A stretch of 64,000 bases of DNA from JASUTC01 sp964604305 (GCA_964604305.1 CAZRYM010000002.1:1-64000), one strand, 5' to 3'; shown: positions 33,810 through 43,776, counted from the stretch's first letter. The notes: generated by a model not told the origin, from the letters alone. Program-made: numbers and translations.

Positions 33810-36677
33810 ATGAGCTTATCTGAACAAATCAAAAAAAGAATTCTTCAGGATATCACATTAAAGCAATTAATGGATCATTCGGATAGAGCAGTATTTTGCA
33901 GAGACTTTTCGGGAACAATCGTTTATTGGGGGAAAAATGCTGAGGAGCTCTATGGATATATGAGTAAGGAAATGGAAGGTAGTTCTATCTCTTTAATTAA
34001 GCCGGCGAATTATCCTGTTGAATTACCTTTCATTGATGACAGGGTAAAGCAAGGAGAGCTGATCAAAGATTTCGAGACTACTCGAATAGATAAAGAAAAG
34101 CGAATTTTGAGTGTTTTAAGTTCCATCATACCCCTTGAAGTAAATGGAAAGTGCGTCGCAGCCATTCATCTGGAAAAAAACATCACTAAAGAAAAGAATA
34201 AATCACATGAAAAGCGTTTCAGGAAGATATTGGAAAGCTTTCCGGATGTAATATTTGAATTGGATAAAGATTTTAAAATCATCTGGGCGAATAAAATCGC
34301 ATTGGAAATACAACCGCTTGCCATAGGGATGAAGTGTTATGAGGCTTATGCAGATTCAAAAACACCGTGTGATGGTTGTGCGATTGTTCAAGCTTTGGAA
34401 AATGGTACACCGCAACAAAGTCTTACACATCATCTTCAATTTCATGATGAAGAGAAATATTGGGAAAACTTGGCTATACCGGTTAAGGATTCTTATGGCA
34501 ACATCACCTCCATTATCGAAGTTTCCAGGGATATAACAACAAAAAAGATGGCAGAAATGGAACTCTTTAGAACAAAAGAGAGGCTGGAATTATCGATGAA
34601 AGCGGGCAATGTCGCCTGGTGGATATGGGATTATCAAACCGGTTTCGTCGAGTATGACAAACGTAAAGCCGAAATGGCAGGTTATTCATATGAAGAATTT
34701 CCAAAAAATGTCTATAAAATAACGGAGTTGATTCATCCGGATGATTACGACAAAACGATGAAGGTGATGATGGATCATTTAAAGGGCCATACTCCGGAAT
34801 ACAGGATTGATTACAGATTAAAAACAAAGAACAATGATTATGTGTGGTTCCATGACAGGGGAAAAGTTATAGAGCGTCAAGAGGACGGAACGCCGTTAAA
34901 ACTTTCCGGAGCTGTTATCGATATTACAAAGAGGAAAGAAGTGGAGGAAAAGCTGAGAACCGCTCTCGATGGGCAAAAAAAAGTTGATGAATCATTAAAG
35001 ACAGCCAAAAACCAGGCAGAGGAAGCCAATAAGGCGAAAAGTGAATTTTTGGCTAATATGAGCCATGAAATCAGAACGCCTCTTAACGGTATTGTTGGAT
35101 TTACAGAATTACTTCTAAAAACCGATTTGACTCAGGCTCAAAAGAGATATATGGATCATGTCCATAATTCAGCAACTGCTCTGATGGATATTATCAATGA
35201 TATTTTGGACTTTTCGAAAATTGAGGCTGGTAAACTGGAGCTTAATTACGAGCAGACGGACCTTGGTGAATTGATTAAAAATTCATTGGATGTCATAAAA
35301 TATAAAGTTAGAGAAAAAGATATCAGGCTTACCAAGGATATCGATAAAAGGATTCCCCTTTATCTTTTAACGGATCCAATCCGATTAAGACAAATCCTGA
35401 CGAATTTACTCAGCAATGCTGCAAAATTTACTGAACATGGTCAAATAAGCCTTTCGGTACATTGTATTCGTTGTTTACATGAAGATTCCATCGTACAACT
35501 TCATTTTGCAGTAAAGGATACGGGGATAGGAATTTCTGCTGAAAATCAGAAAAAGGTCTTTAACTCTTTTTTACAAGCGGATCATTCAACTACAAAAAAA
35601 TATGGTGGGACGGGGTTGGGACTCAGTATTACCAACAGCCTATTACAGATGATGGGAAGCAGCCTTAATGTAGAAAGCAAATTGGAAGAGGGCAGTACCT
35701 TTTCTTTTGATCTTGAGCTAAAAGCAGTGGAACCTGATACAATAACTTTGACAGAAAACCAGGATATAAGTGAAAATGTTTATTATAAATCAGAATTTTC
35801 TGAGAAAATTGAAGAAGCTGATATAAAAGCTTTCAAAACACAACCGGTGAAAATATTAATAGCCGAAGATAATGAAGTGAATATGGAACTCACGGAAATT
35901 ATTCTCAAAGACATTTTCGGCATGTTAGACAAAAAAGAAGATAACAAAAGCCCATTAAGAATAATAAAAGCTGTGAACGGTAAAGAAGCCATAGAACAGT
36001 ATTTGAAGGAGTCACCGGAGATTGTTTTTCTGGACATTCAAATGCCTGTTAAAAATGGTTATCAAGTGGCTAAAAATATCAGAAAGCATGAATCTGAGAC
36101 TTTAAAACCATTCGTAGTTGCCTTAACAGCAGCTGCTGTTAAGGGTGAAAGAGAGAAATGTCTTCAAGCCGGTATGGATGAATATATTACAAAACCTGTG
36201 GTAAATCAGTCGATAAAGGAGATTCTCCAACGATACCTTGAAATAAACAACTTAAAAGTAATTATTAAACAACCTAAAAAACCGGAAGCTATAACAAAAG
36301 ACACAAATCATTCGATTAATGATCAAAATAAGATAGAACATTTTAATTCTCAGCAGCTAAAGAAAGTGTTTAACGAAGATCAGGAGATGTTTAATCACAT
36401 ACTCAGTATTGGGAAAAACTCATTAATTGAAGAAGCAGGTAAATTGAGAGATTATTTATCAAAAGGGCAGATAAGTGGACTAAAAAAAAGTGCTCACAAA
36501 GTAAAAGGTATGGCATTAAATCTTAGGTTTGAAAGATTGCAACAGCTGGCAGAGAAGCTGGAAAAGTCTACTCTTCAAGAAACATCAGTTGAAATATTCC
36601 AACCTTTAACTCGAACTGTGATAGAGGAGATCAATTTTTTAACTAACATGTTGGAAGATAAATTTAATCTGCTATAA
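33810..36677 (+). CDS. Hybrid sensor histidine kinase: PAS-PAS-PAS-HisKA-HATPase-REC-HPt
   Basis: A 955-residue multi-step phosphorelay protein without membrane segments. Three PAS domains fill about 15-385. A coiled coil leads to the H-box FLANMSHEIRTPLNG near 415. The ATPase has N-box NLLSNAAKFT, DTGIGIS and GTGLGLSI. The receiver has phospho-Asp in FLDIQMP near 735 and TKPV, with an insert of about 15 polar residues (LDKKEDNKSP) after its first helix. The final HPt domain has its His in SAHKVKGMALNLRF near 895. Start is ATG 33810 after GAGGT. No output regulator is adjacent. Confidence 0.92.
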   Translation: MSLSEQIKKRILQDITLKQLMDHSDRAVFCRDFSGTIVYWGKNAEELYGYMSKEMEGSSISLIKPANYPVELPFIDDRVKQGELIKDFETTRIDKEKRILSVLSSIIPLEVNGKCVAAIHLEKNITKEKNKSHEKRFRKILESFPDVIFELDKDFKIIWANKIALEIQPLAIGMKCYEAYADSKTPCDGCAIVQALENGTPQQSLTHHLQFHDEEKYWENLAIPVKDSYGNITSIIEVSRDITTKKMAEMELFRTKERLELSMKAGNVAWWIWDYQTGFVEYDKRKAEMAGYSYEEFPKNVYKITELIHPDDYDKTMKVMMDHLKGHTPEYRIDYRLKTKNNDYVWFHDRGKVIERQEDGTPLKLSGAVIDITKRKEVEEKLRTALDGQKKVDESLKTAKNQAEEANKAKSEFLANMSHEIRTPLNGIVGFTELLLKTDLTQAQKRYMDHVHNSATALMDIINDILDFSKIEAGKLELNYEQTDLGELIKNSLDVIKYKVREKDIRLTKDIDKRIPLYLLTDPIRLRQILTNLLSNAAKFTEHGQISLSVHCIRCLHEDSIVQLHFAVKDTGIGISAENQKKVFNSFLQADHSTTKKYGGTGLGLSITNSLLQMMGSSLNVESKLEEGSTFSFDLELKAVEPDTITLTENQDISENVYYKSEFSEKIEEADIKAFKTQPVKILIAEDNEVNMELTEIILKDIFGMLDKKEDNKSPLRIIKAVNGKEAIEQYLKESPEIVFLDIQMPVKNGYQVAKNIRKHESETLKPFVVALTAAAVKGEREKCLQAGMDEYITKPVVNQSIKEILQRYLEINNLKVIIKQPKKPEAITKDTNHSINDQNKIEHFNSQQLKKVFNEDQEMFNHILSIGKNSLIEEAGKLRDYLSKGQISGLKKSAHKVKGMALNLRFERLQQLAEKLEKSTLQETSVEIFQPLTRTVIEEINFLTNMLEDKFNLL

Positions 36678-36678
36678 T
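36670..36678 (+). promoter_or_regulatory. Extended -10 promoter for phosphofructokinase
   Basis: TGCTATAAT overlaps the stop codon of the kinase gene and lies 69 bases before ATG 36748. Confidence 0.5.
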
Positions 36679-36747
36679 GCTGACGAAGATGATGTTACTG
36701 AGTTTTTTTAGATGACTTTTAAAATGGAGATGAATGGAAGTGATCAA

Positions 36748-37977
36748 ATGGCAAAAAATCTTTTATATGCACAATCAGGAGGGGTAACTCCTGTTCTTAA
36801 TGCCTCAGCTTATGGTGTTATTTCTGCAGCACTTAATTCAAATGCCGTGTACAAAGTTTATGCAGCGAAGAATGGCATACAGGGCGTTTTAGATGAAGAA
36901 CTTTTTGTGATAAACGATGAAAAAAAAGAGGAAATTGAAAAAATGGCTTACACTCCCGGTGGTATTTTTGGCTCCTGTCGGGTGAAAATAGAAACCGAAG
37001 AACAACTTAACCAGGTGTTTTCAGTCTTTAAAGCCCATAATATTGGTTATTTCTTATACAATGGAGGAAATGATTCCATGGAAACAGCCCTATCCGTTTC
37101 AGAGTATGCTAAAAAGATTGGCTACGATTTAAAGGTTTTTGGTATTCCCAAAACGGTGGACAATGATCTGATGAATACAGATCATTGCCCGGGGTATGGT
37201 TCTGCCGCCAAATTTACAGCAACGGCGATTTTGGAAGCTACAAGAGATCTCAAATCCATGAGTTTGTCTTCCACGAAGGTATTTCTGATGGAATCAATGG
37301 GAAGGCATGCCGGATGGCTTGCAGCCTCAGCAGCATTGGCACAGGAAGTGGAAGAAGCTGCTGCTTCGGTGATACTCTTACCAGAGGTTGCCTTTTCGAA
37401 AGGAAAGTTCCTCGCACGTGTTGAAGAGGAGATTATCAAGAACGGTTTTTGTTCGATAGTGGCATCAGAGGCATTAACTGATGAGAAGGGTAAATTTATT
37501 TCAGATGCTGGATATAAGGATACATTCGGTAATGTTCAACTGGGTAAAATCAGTAACGTACTAGAACAGTTGATTAAAGACGAACTGAAATTGAAAATCC
37601 ATACCGCCTTACCCGATTATCTTCAAAGATCTTCAAGACATATTGCAAGCCTGACTGATTGGCAAGATGCCATAGAGGTTGGCGCAAGAGCGGTTCTTTG
37701 GATGACAAATCATTCCATGTCCGGGAAGATGGTCAGCATTGTCAGAGACATGGATCAACCGTATATCAGACATTTTGAAATGGTAGAACTTAGTGATGTT
37801 GCAGGGGAAACAAAGACTTTACCTAATGATTTTATCGATGAATCGGGTTTTAACGTTACCCAAAAATTCTGGCAATACGCCAGACCTTTGATTATAGGGG
37901 AAACACCAAATCAATACATGTACGGAGTGCCCATGTATGCTAAATTAAAATATGTTCTTGAACAGAAAGTCCTTTAA
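36748..37977 (+). CDS. pfp: 6-phosphofructokinase, probably PPi-dependent
   Basis: The enzyme phosphorylates fructose 6-phosphate. Start is taken as ATG 36748, after GGAAGTGA, so the protein begins MAKNLLYAQSGGVTPVLNAS, as in the long PPi-using group. The phosphoryl-donor region reads YNGGNDSMET near 105, with Asp rather than the small residue of ATP enzymes. The catalytic loop reads IPKTVDNDL near 132, with Lys as in PPi enzymes where ATP enzymes have Gly (PGTIDND). Length 409. PPi use makes the step reversible. The donor call is from motif, not assay. Confidence 0.82.
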   Translation: MAKNLLYAQSGGVTPVLNASAYGVISAALNSNAVYKVYAAKNGIQGVLDEELFVINDEKKEEIEKMAYTPGGIFGSCRVKIETEEQLNQVFSVFKAHNIGYFLYNGGNDSMETALSVSEYAKKIGYDLKVFGIPKTVDNDLMNTDHCPGYGSAAKFTATAILEATRDLKSMSLSSTKVFLMESMGRHAGWLAASAALAQEVEEAAASVILLPEVAFSKGKFLARVEEEIIKNGFCSIVASEALTDEKGKFISDAGYKDTFGNVQLGKISNVLEQLIKDELKLKIHTALPDYLQRSSRHIASLTDWQDAIEVGARAVLWMTNHSMSGKMVSIVRDMDQPYIRHFEMVELSDVAGETKTLPNDFIDESGFNVTQKFWQYARPLIIGETPNQYMYGVPMYAKLKYVLEQKVL

Positions 37978-38059
37978 TGGGCACTAGTTGAAAAAAACAA
38001 GAGGCATATAAAATTCGTCAAGATTAATTAAGTTTTATTAATTTAAGAGGAGGGCGTAT

Positions 38060-39439
38060 ATGAAATCTTATGAGTTGGTAATAATTGGTGCCGGACCCGG
38101 AGGTTATGTCGGTGCAATCAGAGCTTCACAGCTGGGAATAAAGACCGCAGTGATTGAAAAGGATAAACCCGGTGGAGTATGTCTTAATATTGGATGTATT
38201 CCTTCGAAGGCATTGATACATCAAGCTGAGAAATTTAACGCCATTTCAGATCTGGAAAAGATGGGAATAAAAGTAGATACTAGTGAATTTGATTATAAAC
38301 AGGTTTTTAAAAAGTCAAGACTTGCTGCAAAAAAGCTTTCCAAAGGGGTTCAATTCCTTTTAAAGAAAAATAAAGTGGATTATATTGAGGGGGAAGCCTC
38401 TTTTAAAGATAAAAACACCATTCTGGTCAACGAAGAAGAAATTCAGGCTAATCAAATTATTATCGCAACGGGATCCAGACCGAAACAGATTCCCGGTTTC
38501 GTTATAGATGAAGAAAATATTCTTAGTTCAACCGGCGCCTTAATGCTTGAAAAGCTTCCAAAGAAGATGCTTATTCTTGGAAGCGGGGCGATTGGTGTTG
38601 AATTTTCTCATGTGTTTAGTTCCTTTGGAGTTGAAATACATCTCGTTGAGATGCTTGATAATATCATACCAACAGAGGATGAGGATATTAGCAAAGAATT
38701 GGAGAAAGCGTTTAAAAAAAGAAAGATAAACTGTTACACTTCTACAAAAGCAACTGGTGTTGAGAAAACCGAAAATGGGTTAACGGTCACATTAAAAGAT
38801 AAAGAAGGCAATGAAGAAAAACTCGAGGTAGATAAAATATTGCTTGCTGTAGGAAGAGATACGAATATTGAAGGACTAGGCCTTGATAAAATTGGGGTCG
38901 AATTGGAGAGGGGAAATTTCATAAAAACGGGGGATTACTATGAAACTTCAGTGAAAGACGTTTATGCTGTTGGTGATGTAGTCTCATCCCCATTACTTGC
39001 GCACGTGGCTTCAAAGGAAGCTGAAATTGCAGTTGAACATATAGCCGGTAAGGAACCGGAGAAAAAATTGGATCCAACTATTATCCCCGGAGCTGTTTAT
39101 TGTGAGCCCGAGATTGGAAGTTTCGGTTTAAAGGAAAAAGATATTCAGGATAAAAAGGTCAAAGTATCAAAGTTCCCATATAAAGCGATCGGAAAAGCAA
39201 CGGCAATAGAACAATCAGAAGGATTTATCAAATTAATTACCGATGAAAATTCCGGAGAAATACTTGGTGCAAGTATTATAGGTGCACAAGCAACGGAATT
39301 GATACATGAACTGTTATTGGCAAAGGATTCTGGAATCTTTACAGAGAAAATTGCTCAACTCATTCATGCACATCCCACCCTTTCAGAAGGTCTTATGGAA
39401 GCCTCAAGATTATCAAATGGCTGGGCAATACAAGTTTAG
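38060..39439 (+). CDS. lpdA: Dihydrolipoyl dehydrogenase
   Basis: This FAD-dependent disulphide oxidoreductase reoxidises lipoyl groups with NAD. The FAD Rossmann motif GAGPGG is near residue 9, the redox pair Cys-x4-Cys is in GGVCLNIGCIPSKALI near 40-45, the NAD motif GSGAIGVEF near 175, and the C-terminal His-Glu pair in HAHPTLSE near 438. At 459 residues it is complete. No 2-oxoacid dehydrogenase or glycine-cleavage genes are adjacent, so the lipoyl partner is not shown here. Confidence 0.9.
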   Translation: MKSYELVIIGAGPGGYVGAIRASQLGIKTAVIEKDKPGGVCLNIGCIPSKALIHQAEKFNAISDLEKMGIKVDTSEFDYKQVFKKSRLAAKKLSKGVQFLLKKNKVDYIEGEASFKDKNTILVNEEEIQANQIIIATGSRPKQIPGFVIDEENILSSTGALMLEKLPKKMLILGSGAIGVEFSHVFSSFGVEIHLVEMLDNIIPTEDEDISKELEKAFKKRKINCYTSTKATGVEKTENGLTVTLKDKEGNEEKLEVDKILLAVGRDTNIEGLGLDKIGVELERGNFIKTGDYYETSVKDVYAVGDVVSSPLLAHVASKEAEIAVEHIAGKEPEKKLDPTIIPGAVYCEPEIGSFGLKEKDIQDKKVKVSKFPYKAIGKATAIEQSEGFIKLITDENSGEILGASIIGAQATELIHELLLAKDSGIFTEKIAQLIHAHPTLSEGLMEASRLSNGWAIQV

Positions 39440-39481
39440 ATTTAACTCATCATCTTGAACAATGAGGAGGAGTGAAAAGGA

Positions 39482-39751
39482 ATGCCAAGTTGGCTTTATG
39501 TGATACCCTTCCTTTGGTTTGCTATCAGTGGTATCGTTAAGTTTGTCAAATCAGGCGGGCAGAAGATCGTGATGCTTGGGGATATAGTTATAGCAACAGG
39601 GTTTTTATATCAATTAATTTTCCCAACAGGTACCACCGGTTTTTTTATTGCAGGAGCCGGTGTTATTGTTGATTTGATACTGTATCTAATCGTATTAAAA
39701 CAAACAAAAAGGAATCAAAGTGAAAAAACAGAAAATGAAAATCGGAAATAA
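39482..39751 (+). CDS. Small membrane protein, two or three helices
   Basis: The 89-residue protein has hydrophobic segments at about 3-20, 30-50 and 53-73 and a lysine-rich tail. It starts at ATG 39482 after GAGGAGGAG, 42 bases after lpdA, and ends just before a terminator, so it is probably cotranscribed with lpdA. No family is recognised. Confidence 0.6.
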   Translation: MPSWLYVIPFLWFAISGIVKFVKSGGQKIVMLGDIVIATGFLYQLIFPTGTTGFFIAGAGVIVDLILYLIVLKQTKRNQSEKTENENRK

Positions 39752-39788
39752 AGAATAGTACTTAATTATATAAACAAAGAAATCATTT

Positions 39789-39815
39789 AAAGATGCTTGA
39801 GGGCATCTTTTTTTT
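39789..39815 (+). terminator. Intrinsic terminator after the lpdA unit
   Basis: AAAGATGC and GCATCTTT form an 8-bp stem with a TTGAGG loop, followed by T8. Confidence 0.85.
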
Positions 39816-39840
39816 AGATCAATAGGGGGACCACTTAACA

Positions 39841-39849
39841 TGATATAAT
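39841..39849 (+). promoter_or_regulatory. Extended -10 promoter for rbfA-truB-ribF
   Basis: TGATATAAT lies 61 bases before the rbfA start, directly after the preceding terminator; the -35 region (AATAGG) is poor. Confidence 0.6.
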
Positions 39850-39909
39850 TAACAGGTTTTGAAAATCAACAAGTATCAATCAGGTTTTTTTTGAAAGGAA
39901 AGTGATTTT

Positions 39910-40296
39910 ATGCCAAAGGTTTTTAGAAAAGAAAGAATAGAAGCGGAGATTTTAAGGGTGATGGCCGATGCCCTTGTCAATTGGAAAGAGCCTCCCATCC
40001 CAAAAGAATTGATATCATTCACAAGGGTTGAATTAACCAGAGACAAAAGATATGCCAAAGTATATGTTAGTATTTTTGATGCGGGTAATGAGGATGAGAA
40101 TGCAGAAGAGATTTTTGAATTGTTAAATAAAAAAACCGGTTATTTTAGGGGTTTTCTGGGTAAACAAATCAGGCTCTATTACACGCCGGAAGTTAAACTG
40201 ATTCACGATTATGGCATTAAAGAAAGTGTTAAAATGCAAAAAATAATTGATAATCTGGATATTAATCAGAAAGATTCAGAAAACACGGAGGATTGA
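39910..40296 (+). CDS. rbfA: Ribosome-binding factor A
   Basis: RbfA is a cold-shock 30S maturation factor with a KH-like fold. The family core is visible in ISFTRVELTRDKRYAKVYVSIF, the RGFLGKQIRLYYTPEVKLIHD segment and the closing residues. It has 128 residues, the normal length. truB starts one base after its stop, the classical pairing. Confidence 0.94.
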   Translation: MPKVFRKERIEAEILRVMADALVNWKEPPIPKELISFTRVELTRDKRYAKVYVSIFDAGNEDENAEEIFELLNKKTGYFRGFLGKQIRLYYTPEVKLIHDYGIKESVKMQKIIDNLDINQKDSENTED

Positions 40297-40297
40297 G

Positions 40298-41254
40298 TTG
40301 GCTTCCATTAATGGCATTCTTCCGCTTTATAAACCAATCGGTCCCACGTCGCATGACATGGTGAGCTGGTTAAGAAAAAGGATAAAAACAAAAAAGGTAG
40401 GTCATTCAGGAACGCTGGATCCCTTTGCAGAAGGTGTGCTTGTCATGGGGATTGGGAAAGGGACAAGGATTTTAGAGTTTTTAAAAGATGAGAAAAAGGA
40501 ATATACCATGACTTTTAGACTGGGACTTCTGACAGATACATATGATATAGAAGGACAAGTTGTAACTGATGAACCGGTAAAGATCAGTGAAGAAAAAATT
40601 ACAGATGCAGTCAAAAGTATGGAAGGTGTTCAAAAACAGATTCCTCCAATCTATTCAGCCAAGAAGTATAAGGGTAAAAAATTGTATGAATATGCCCGTG
40701 AGGGAAAGGTCATTAAGATGCCTCCCAGAGAGATCGAGATTTTTTCTATCGATATTTTGAAGATTCATGACAGGGATATCACAATAAACGCCATCGTGAC
40801 ACCGGGTACCTACATGCGCTCACTAGCATTTGATATAGGATTAAAGCTTTCTACAAACGCTGCAGCAACTGAGCTGGTACGCAATGTCAATGGGCGTTTT
40901 ACAGCCTCTGACTGTATGAGAGCGGGAGATTCGTCACAATTTGATTATGTGGAATTTCATCAGCATTTGAAGACTATCGGTGATGCCCTTTCAGGGCTAA
41001 GTCAGGTAAAGATCAAAGCAGGATATGTTAAAAACGTTTTAAATGGAAATCCGATTAGAATGGACTGGATTACAGATTATGGAGAGTTTAAAAAAGACGA
41101 ACTAATACAAGTTGTCAATCAGGATAATGACTTGATTGCTGTTGGTTATGCCCAAAGAAATGCTTCTTTCTTCCGAACATTGAAAGAACAAGACAGGAAT
41201 GAAATTGTTGTCAAAGCAAAGAAGGTTTTTGGAGAGAATGTGAGCAATGATTAA
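40298..41254 (+). CDS. truB: TruB, tRNA pseudouridine-55 synthase
   Basis: TruB isomerises U55 in the T-loop of tRNAs. The catalytic Asp is in GHSGTLDPFAEGVL near residue 39. YKPIGPTSHDMV at the start, RLGLLTDTYDIEGQV and TPGTYMRSLAFDIG are family motifs. I set the start at TTG 40298, with CGGAGGA 6 bases upstream, because the family N-terminus begins there. The product has 318 residues and a PUA-like C-terminal part. It overlaps ribF by 8 bases. Confidence 0.95.
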   Translation: MASINGILPLYKPIGPTSHDMVSWLRKRIKTKKVGHSGTLDPFAEGVLVMGIGKGTRILEFLKDEKKEYTMTFRLGLLTDTYDIEGQVVTDEPVKISEEKITDAVKSMEGVQKQIPPIYSAKKYKGKKLYEYAREGKVIKMPPREIEIFSIDILKIHDRDITINAIVTPGTYMRSLAFDIGLKLSTNAAATELVRNVNGRFTASDCMRAGDSSQFDYVEFHQHLKTIGDALSGLSQVKIKAGYVKNVLNGNPIRMDWITDYGEFKKDELIQVVNQDNDLIAVGYAQRNASFFRTLKEQDRNEIVVKAKKVFGENVSND

Positions 41255-42164
41255 GTCCAATTCACTGACTTTAGGAATATTTGATGGTGTTCATATTGGA
41301 CACAGGCGGCTTATTGAGAAAACAAAAGAAGTTAAAGAAACAAGCGGAAAGACGATATTGCTGACGTTTGCATATCCATCAACATACTATCTTCATAAAG
41401 AGAGTTTCCCGGGACTCATATATTCCCCGCGTAAGAGGGAGGAGATCATCAAATCATTGGGTATGGATTCTGTTGTTTTTCTTGACTTTAAGCAGTTTTA
41501 TACAAAAACTCCCCTTGAATTTGTCAGGTATATCACCGAGCAATTTTCTCCTTCAGAGTTGACTGTTGGGTTTAACTTTCATTTTGGGAAAAATAGGATT
41601 GGTGACTCAGAGCTTCTATTAGATTTGGGGCATCGCTTTGGTTTTCGAACGAATATTGTACCTGCTGTTAACGCCTCTGGTCACAGAGTAAGCAGCTCAT
41701 TAATTCGATATTTTTTAAAAAATGGAGATATTAAACGGGCTAATGAAATATTAAAATGTCCTTATTCAATAGAGGGAAAGGTTTTTCAGGATCAGGGACT
41801 GGGGAAAAAATTAGGATTTCCTACAGCTAATCTAAAGAGAGAAGGAAAAGGTTTGCTGACTCCGTGTTATGGTGTATATCTGGGTTATACACCTGGACTG
41901 GGTTTTGGTTTATTGAACATAGGCAAAAGACCAACAGTCAGCCAGGATGATTTGATCCATTATGAAGTACACTATTTAAAGGGCCATTATCAGTTATATG
42001 GAACGAAAATTGTCTGTTATCTTCTTGACTTCATTCGTCAAGAAAAAAAGTTTTTGTCTGTTGATGAGCTGGTTCAAGAGATAAAAAAAGACAGAAAGAA
42101 GGCATATCAGAAAATAGAGAGTTTAACAATTGAAGATGGTTGGTGGAAAAATGAAATTAAATAA
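41247..42164 (+). CDS. ribF: Bifunctional riboflavin kinase / FAD synthetase
   Basis: RibF makes FMN and then FAD. The adenylyltransferase half starts LGIFDGVHIGHRRLI near residue 8 and has VGFNFHFGKNR. The kinase half has GKKLGFPTANL near 190 and the metal-binding PTAN box. At 305 residues it is complete. It overlaps both truB and the next gene. No FMN riboswitch is present because the gene lies inside an operon. Confidence 0.94.
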   Translation: MIKSNSLTLGIFDGVHIGHRRLIEKTKEVKETSGKTILLTFAYPSTYYLHKESFPGLIYSPRKREEIIKSLGMDSVVFLDFKQFYTKTPLEFVRYITEQFSPSELTVGFNFHFGKNRIGDSELLLDLGHRFGFRTNIVPAVNASGHRVSSSLIRYFLKNGDIKRANEILKCPYSIEGKVFQDQGLGKKLGFPTANLKREGKGLLTPCYGVYLGYTPGLGFGLLNIGKRPTVSQDDLIHYEVHYLKGHYQLYGTKIVCYLLDFIRQEKKFLSVDELVQEIKKDRKKAYQKIESLTIEDGWWKNEIK

Positions 42165-43764
42165 ATGGAGTATAATCTTTCTTCTGGTTTTAATTGTGTC
42201 TGTGTTCCTTTCTTGGGAATTCTTTATCACTAGCAGGATGAATTTGGATGTTTCATTCATCTTTCCCGATGGCATATCGGATGATGTGGAGTTCGAAATG
42301 AGAATCTATTCTGAGGAATTTGACAACAAGACGGCGGTCTTTCCACATGATAAAGAGATTAATTATTCAAGTATGCCATTTGGGGATTATTTCTTTGAAC
42401 TCTATTTGGACGATCGTTTAATCATCAAAGAATTTCACAATTTTCAATCTCAATTTTCAATAAAACGAGCTAAAGAACAAGTTGCTCTGGATATCAGTGA
42501 ATTGGCCACGATTACTTCAGTTAACTATAAGATTGTCGACCCCTATTTAACTATCAAATGGACCGGAAAATACCTTGGTGCTTATAAACCTGCTGAGTAT
42601 CTTGTTTACCTAAATAATAACGAAAGACTCTTAAGTGTAAATTATTTAGAATTAGATGTTTTGAAGGAACTGCTTGAGGGTGAGCAAGCGGTAGATATTA
42701 GAATAATCCCCCTTACACAGTCAGGTGGAAAATTATTGAGTTTTGAATATCAGGTGCCAATCAGAATGGAGAGTGTTAGGCTGGATATTCCCGAAGGTTT
42801 TAACATCTATGATATGAGTATAAATATCCAGGAAAAGCGCATTCCAATTGACCCTTATGATTCGCGTATTAGTTTTCCTGTCATCGATTTAAGTGAGAAT
42901 AGCATACCCTTCGAAATCTATTACTATGAAGATAGAATATGGAAATCAGAATTAGATCTGTCTGAAGTTGTTGAAACTATCAAGATACCGGATATTCCAC
43001 AAGCTACAGTAACGGAGGTAGACTTGGATGAATCAACCGTCACAGTGCATTTGAACATCGATCGGGAAAAAGAGTTCTTGTACAATCGGTTTAAATATTT
43101 TGAAATTAGTTCCGACACAATTAATACAACTGCTACAGAATATTTTACCTACAATAATGATAATCAGAATATTTACATCACGCCCCTCTTTGAACCTGAT
43201 ATCCAAGGAGAAACCCTTCTTTTTACAATTCCTCAACCACCAATTCCGCATTTGCATACGTATATGTTCGATGAGAACTTGGATTTTGCACCTTCAATTA
43301 AGATTTATTCCGATAGTTTTCTAAAACTAACCGGAAACTTGCAGATAGATAATACTCTAGTTCACAATATACCTGAATTCAAAGGAGAATATCTCTTTGA
43401 ATTGGATTTCGAAAAAGATGAGGTTCATTTGATAGAGATAAGCCTTGAGGATATTTACGGACAAACTGCTCAAAAGGCAAAATGGATTTCAACCTCAGTT
43501 CCGGAGACCTCTTTTTTTATTAAAGCCGAGCTCAACAAAAACCAGATCCTAGATATCAAATGGGACAGTTTAACGATTTATCAGGAAACCGAACTGATTA
43601 TTACTGACAATTATAATATTAAGAGATTTTATCCGGAAGAGTCCGGCTTACAAATTGATCTTTCAGGTACCTTGTTACGTGAACCTCTGAGAGTAATATT
43701 AAAGGGTTTTTTAAACGGTGATGAGTATACAGCAGCTGTCATTGAAGGGATAAGAAGCGAGTAA
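42151..43764 (+). CDS. Membrane-anchored extracytoplasmic protein, unknown role
   Basis: The 537-residue protein has one N-terminal membrane anchor (about 6-24, FLLVLIVSVFLSWEFF) and no further hydrophobic segment. The rest is rich in Ile, Glu, Asp and Tyr in alternating patterns that suggest several beta-sandwich repeats. I recognise no catalytic motif. Start is ATG 42151, best fitted by GGTGGAAA, inside the ribF end. It may be a cell-envelope structural protein; this is inference. Confidence 0.6.
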   Translation: MKLNKWSIIFLLVLIVSVFLSWEFFITSRMNLDVSFIFPDGISDDVEFEMRIYSEEFDNKTAVFPHDKEINYSSMPFGDYFFELYLDDRLIIKEFHNFQSQFSIKRAKEQVALDISELATITSVNYKIVDPYLTIKWTGKYLGAYKPAEYLVYLNNNERLLSVNYLELDVLKELLEGEQAVDIRIIPLTQSGGKLLSFEYQVPIRMESVRLDIPEGFNIYDMSINIQEKRIPIDPYDSRISFPVIDLSENSIPFEIYYYEDRIWKSELDLSEVVETIKIPDIPQATVTEVDLDESTVTVHLNIDREKEFLYNRFKYFEISSDTINTTATEYFTYNNDNQNIYITPLFEPDIQGETLLFTIPQPPIPHLHTYMFDENLDFAPSIKIYSDSFLKLTGNLQIDNTLVHNIPEFKGEYLFELDFEKDEVHLIEISLEDIYGQTAQKAKWISTSVPETSFFIKAELNKNQILDIKWDSLTIYQETELIITDNYNIKRFYPEESGLQIDLSGTLLREPLRVILKGFLNGDEYTAAVIEGIRSE

Positions 43765-43776
43765 CACTTCTTATCC
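43748..43776. other. 10-bp stem-loop with a stop codon in its loop
   Basis: GGATAAGAAG (43748-43757) pairs perfectly with CTTCTTATCC (43767-43776) around a 9-base loop that contains the TAA of the upstream gene. There is no T-run on either side. It lies at the junction of two convergent genes and could block read-through or protect 3' ends. Confidence 0.55.

Noticed and set aside
41247..42164. FMN riboswitch controlling ribF
   Set aside because: The gene begins inside truB with no leader, and nothing upstream of rbfA resembles the FMN element.
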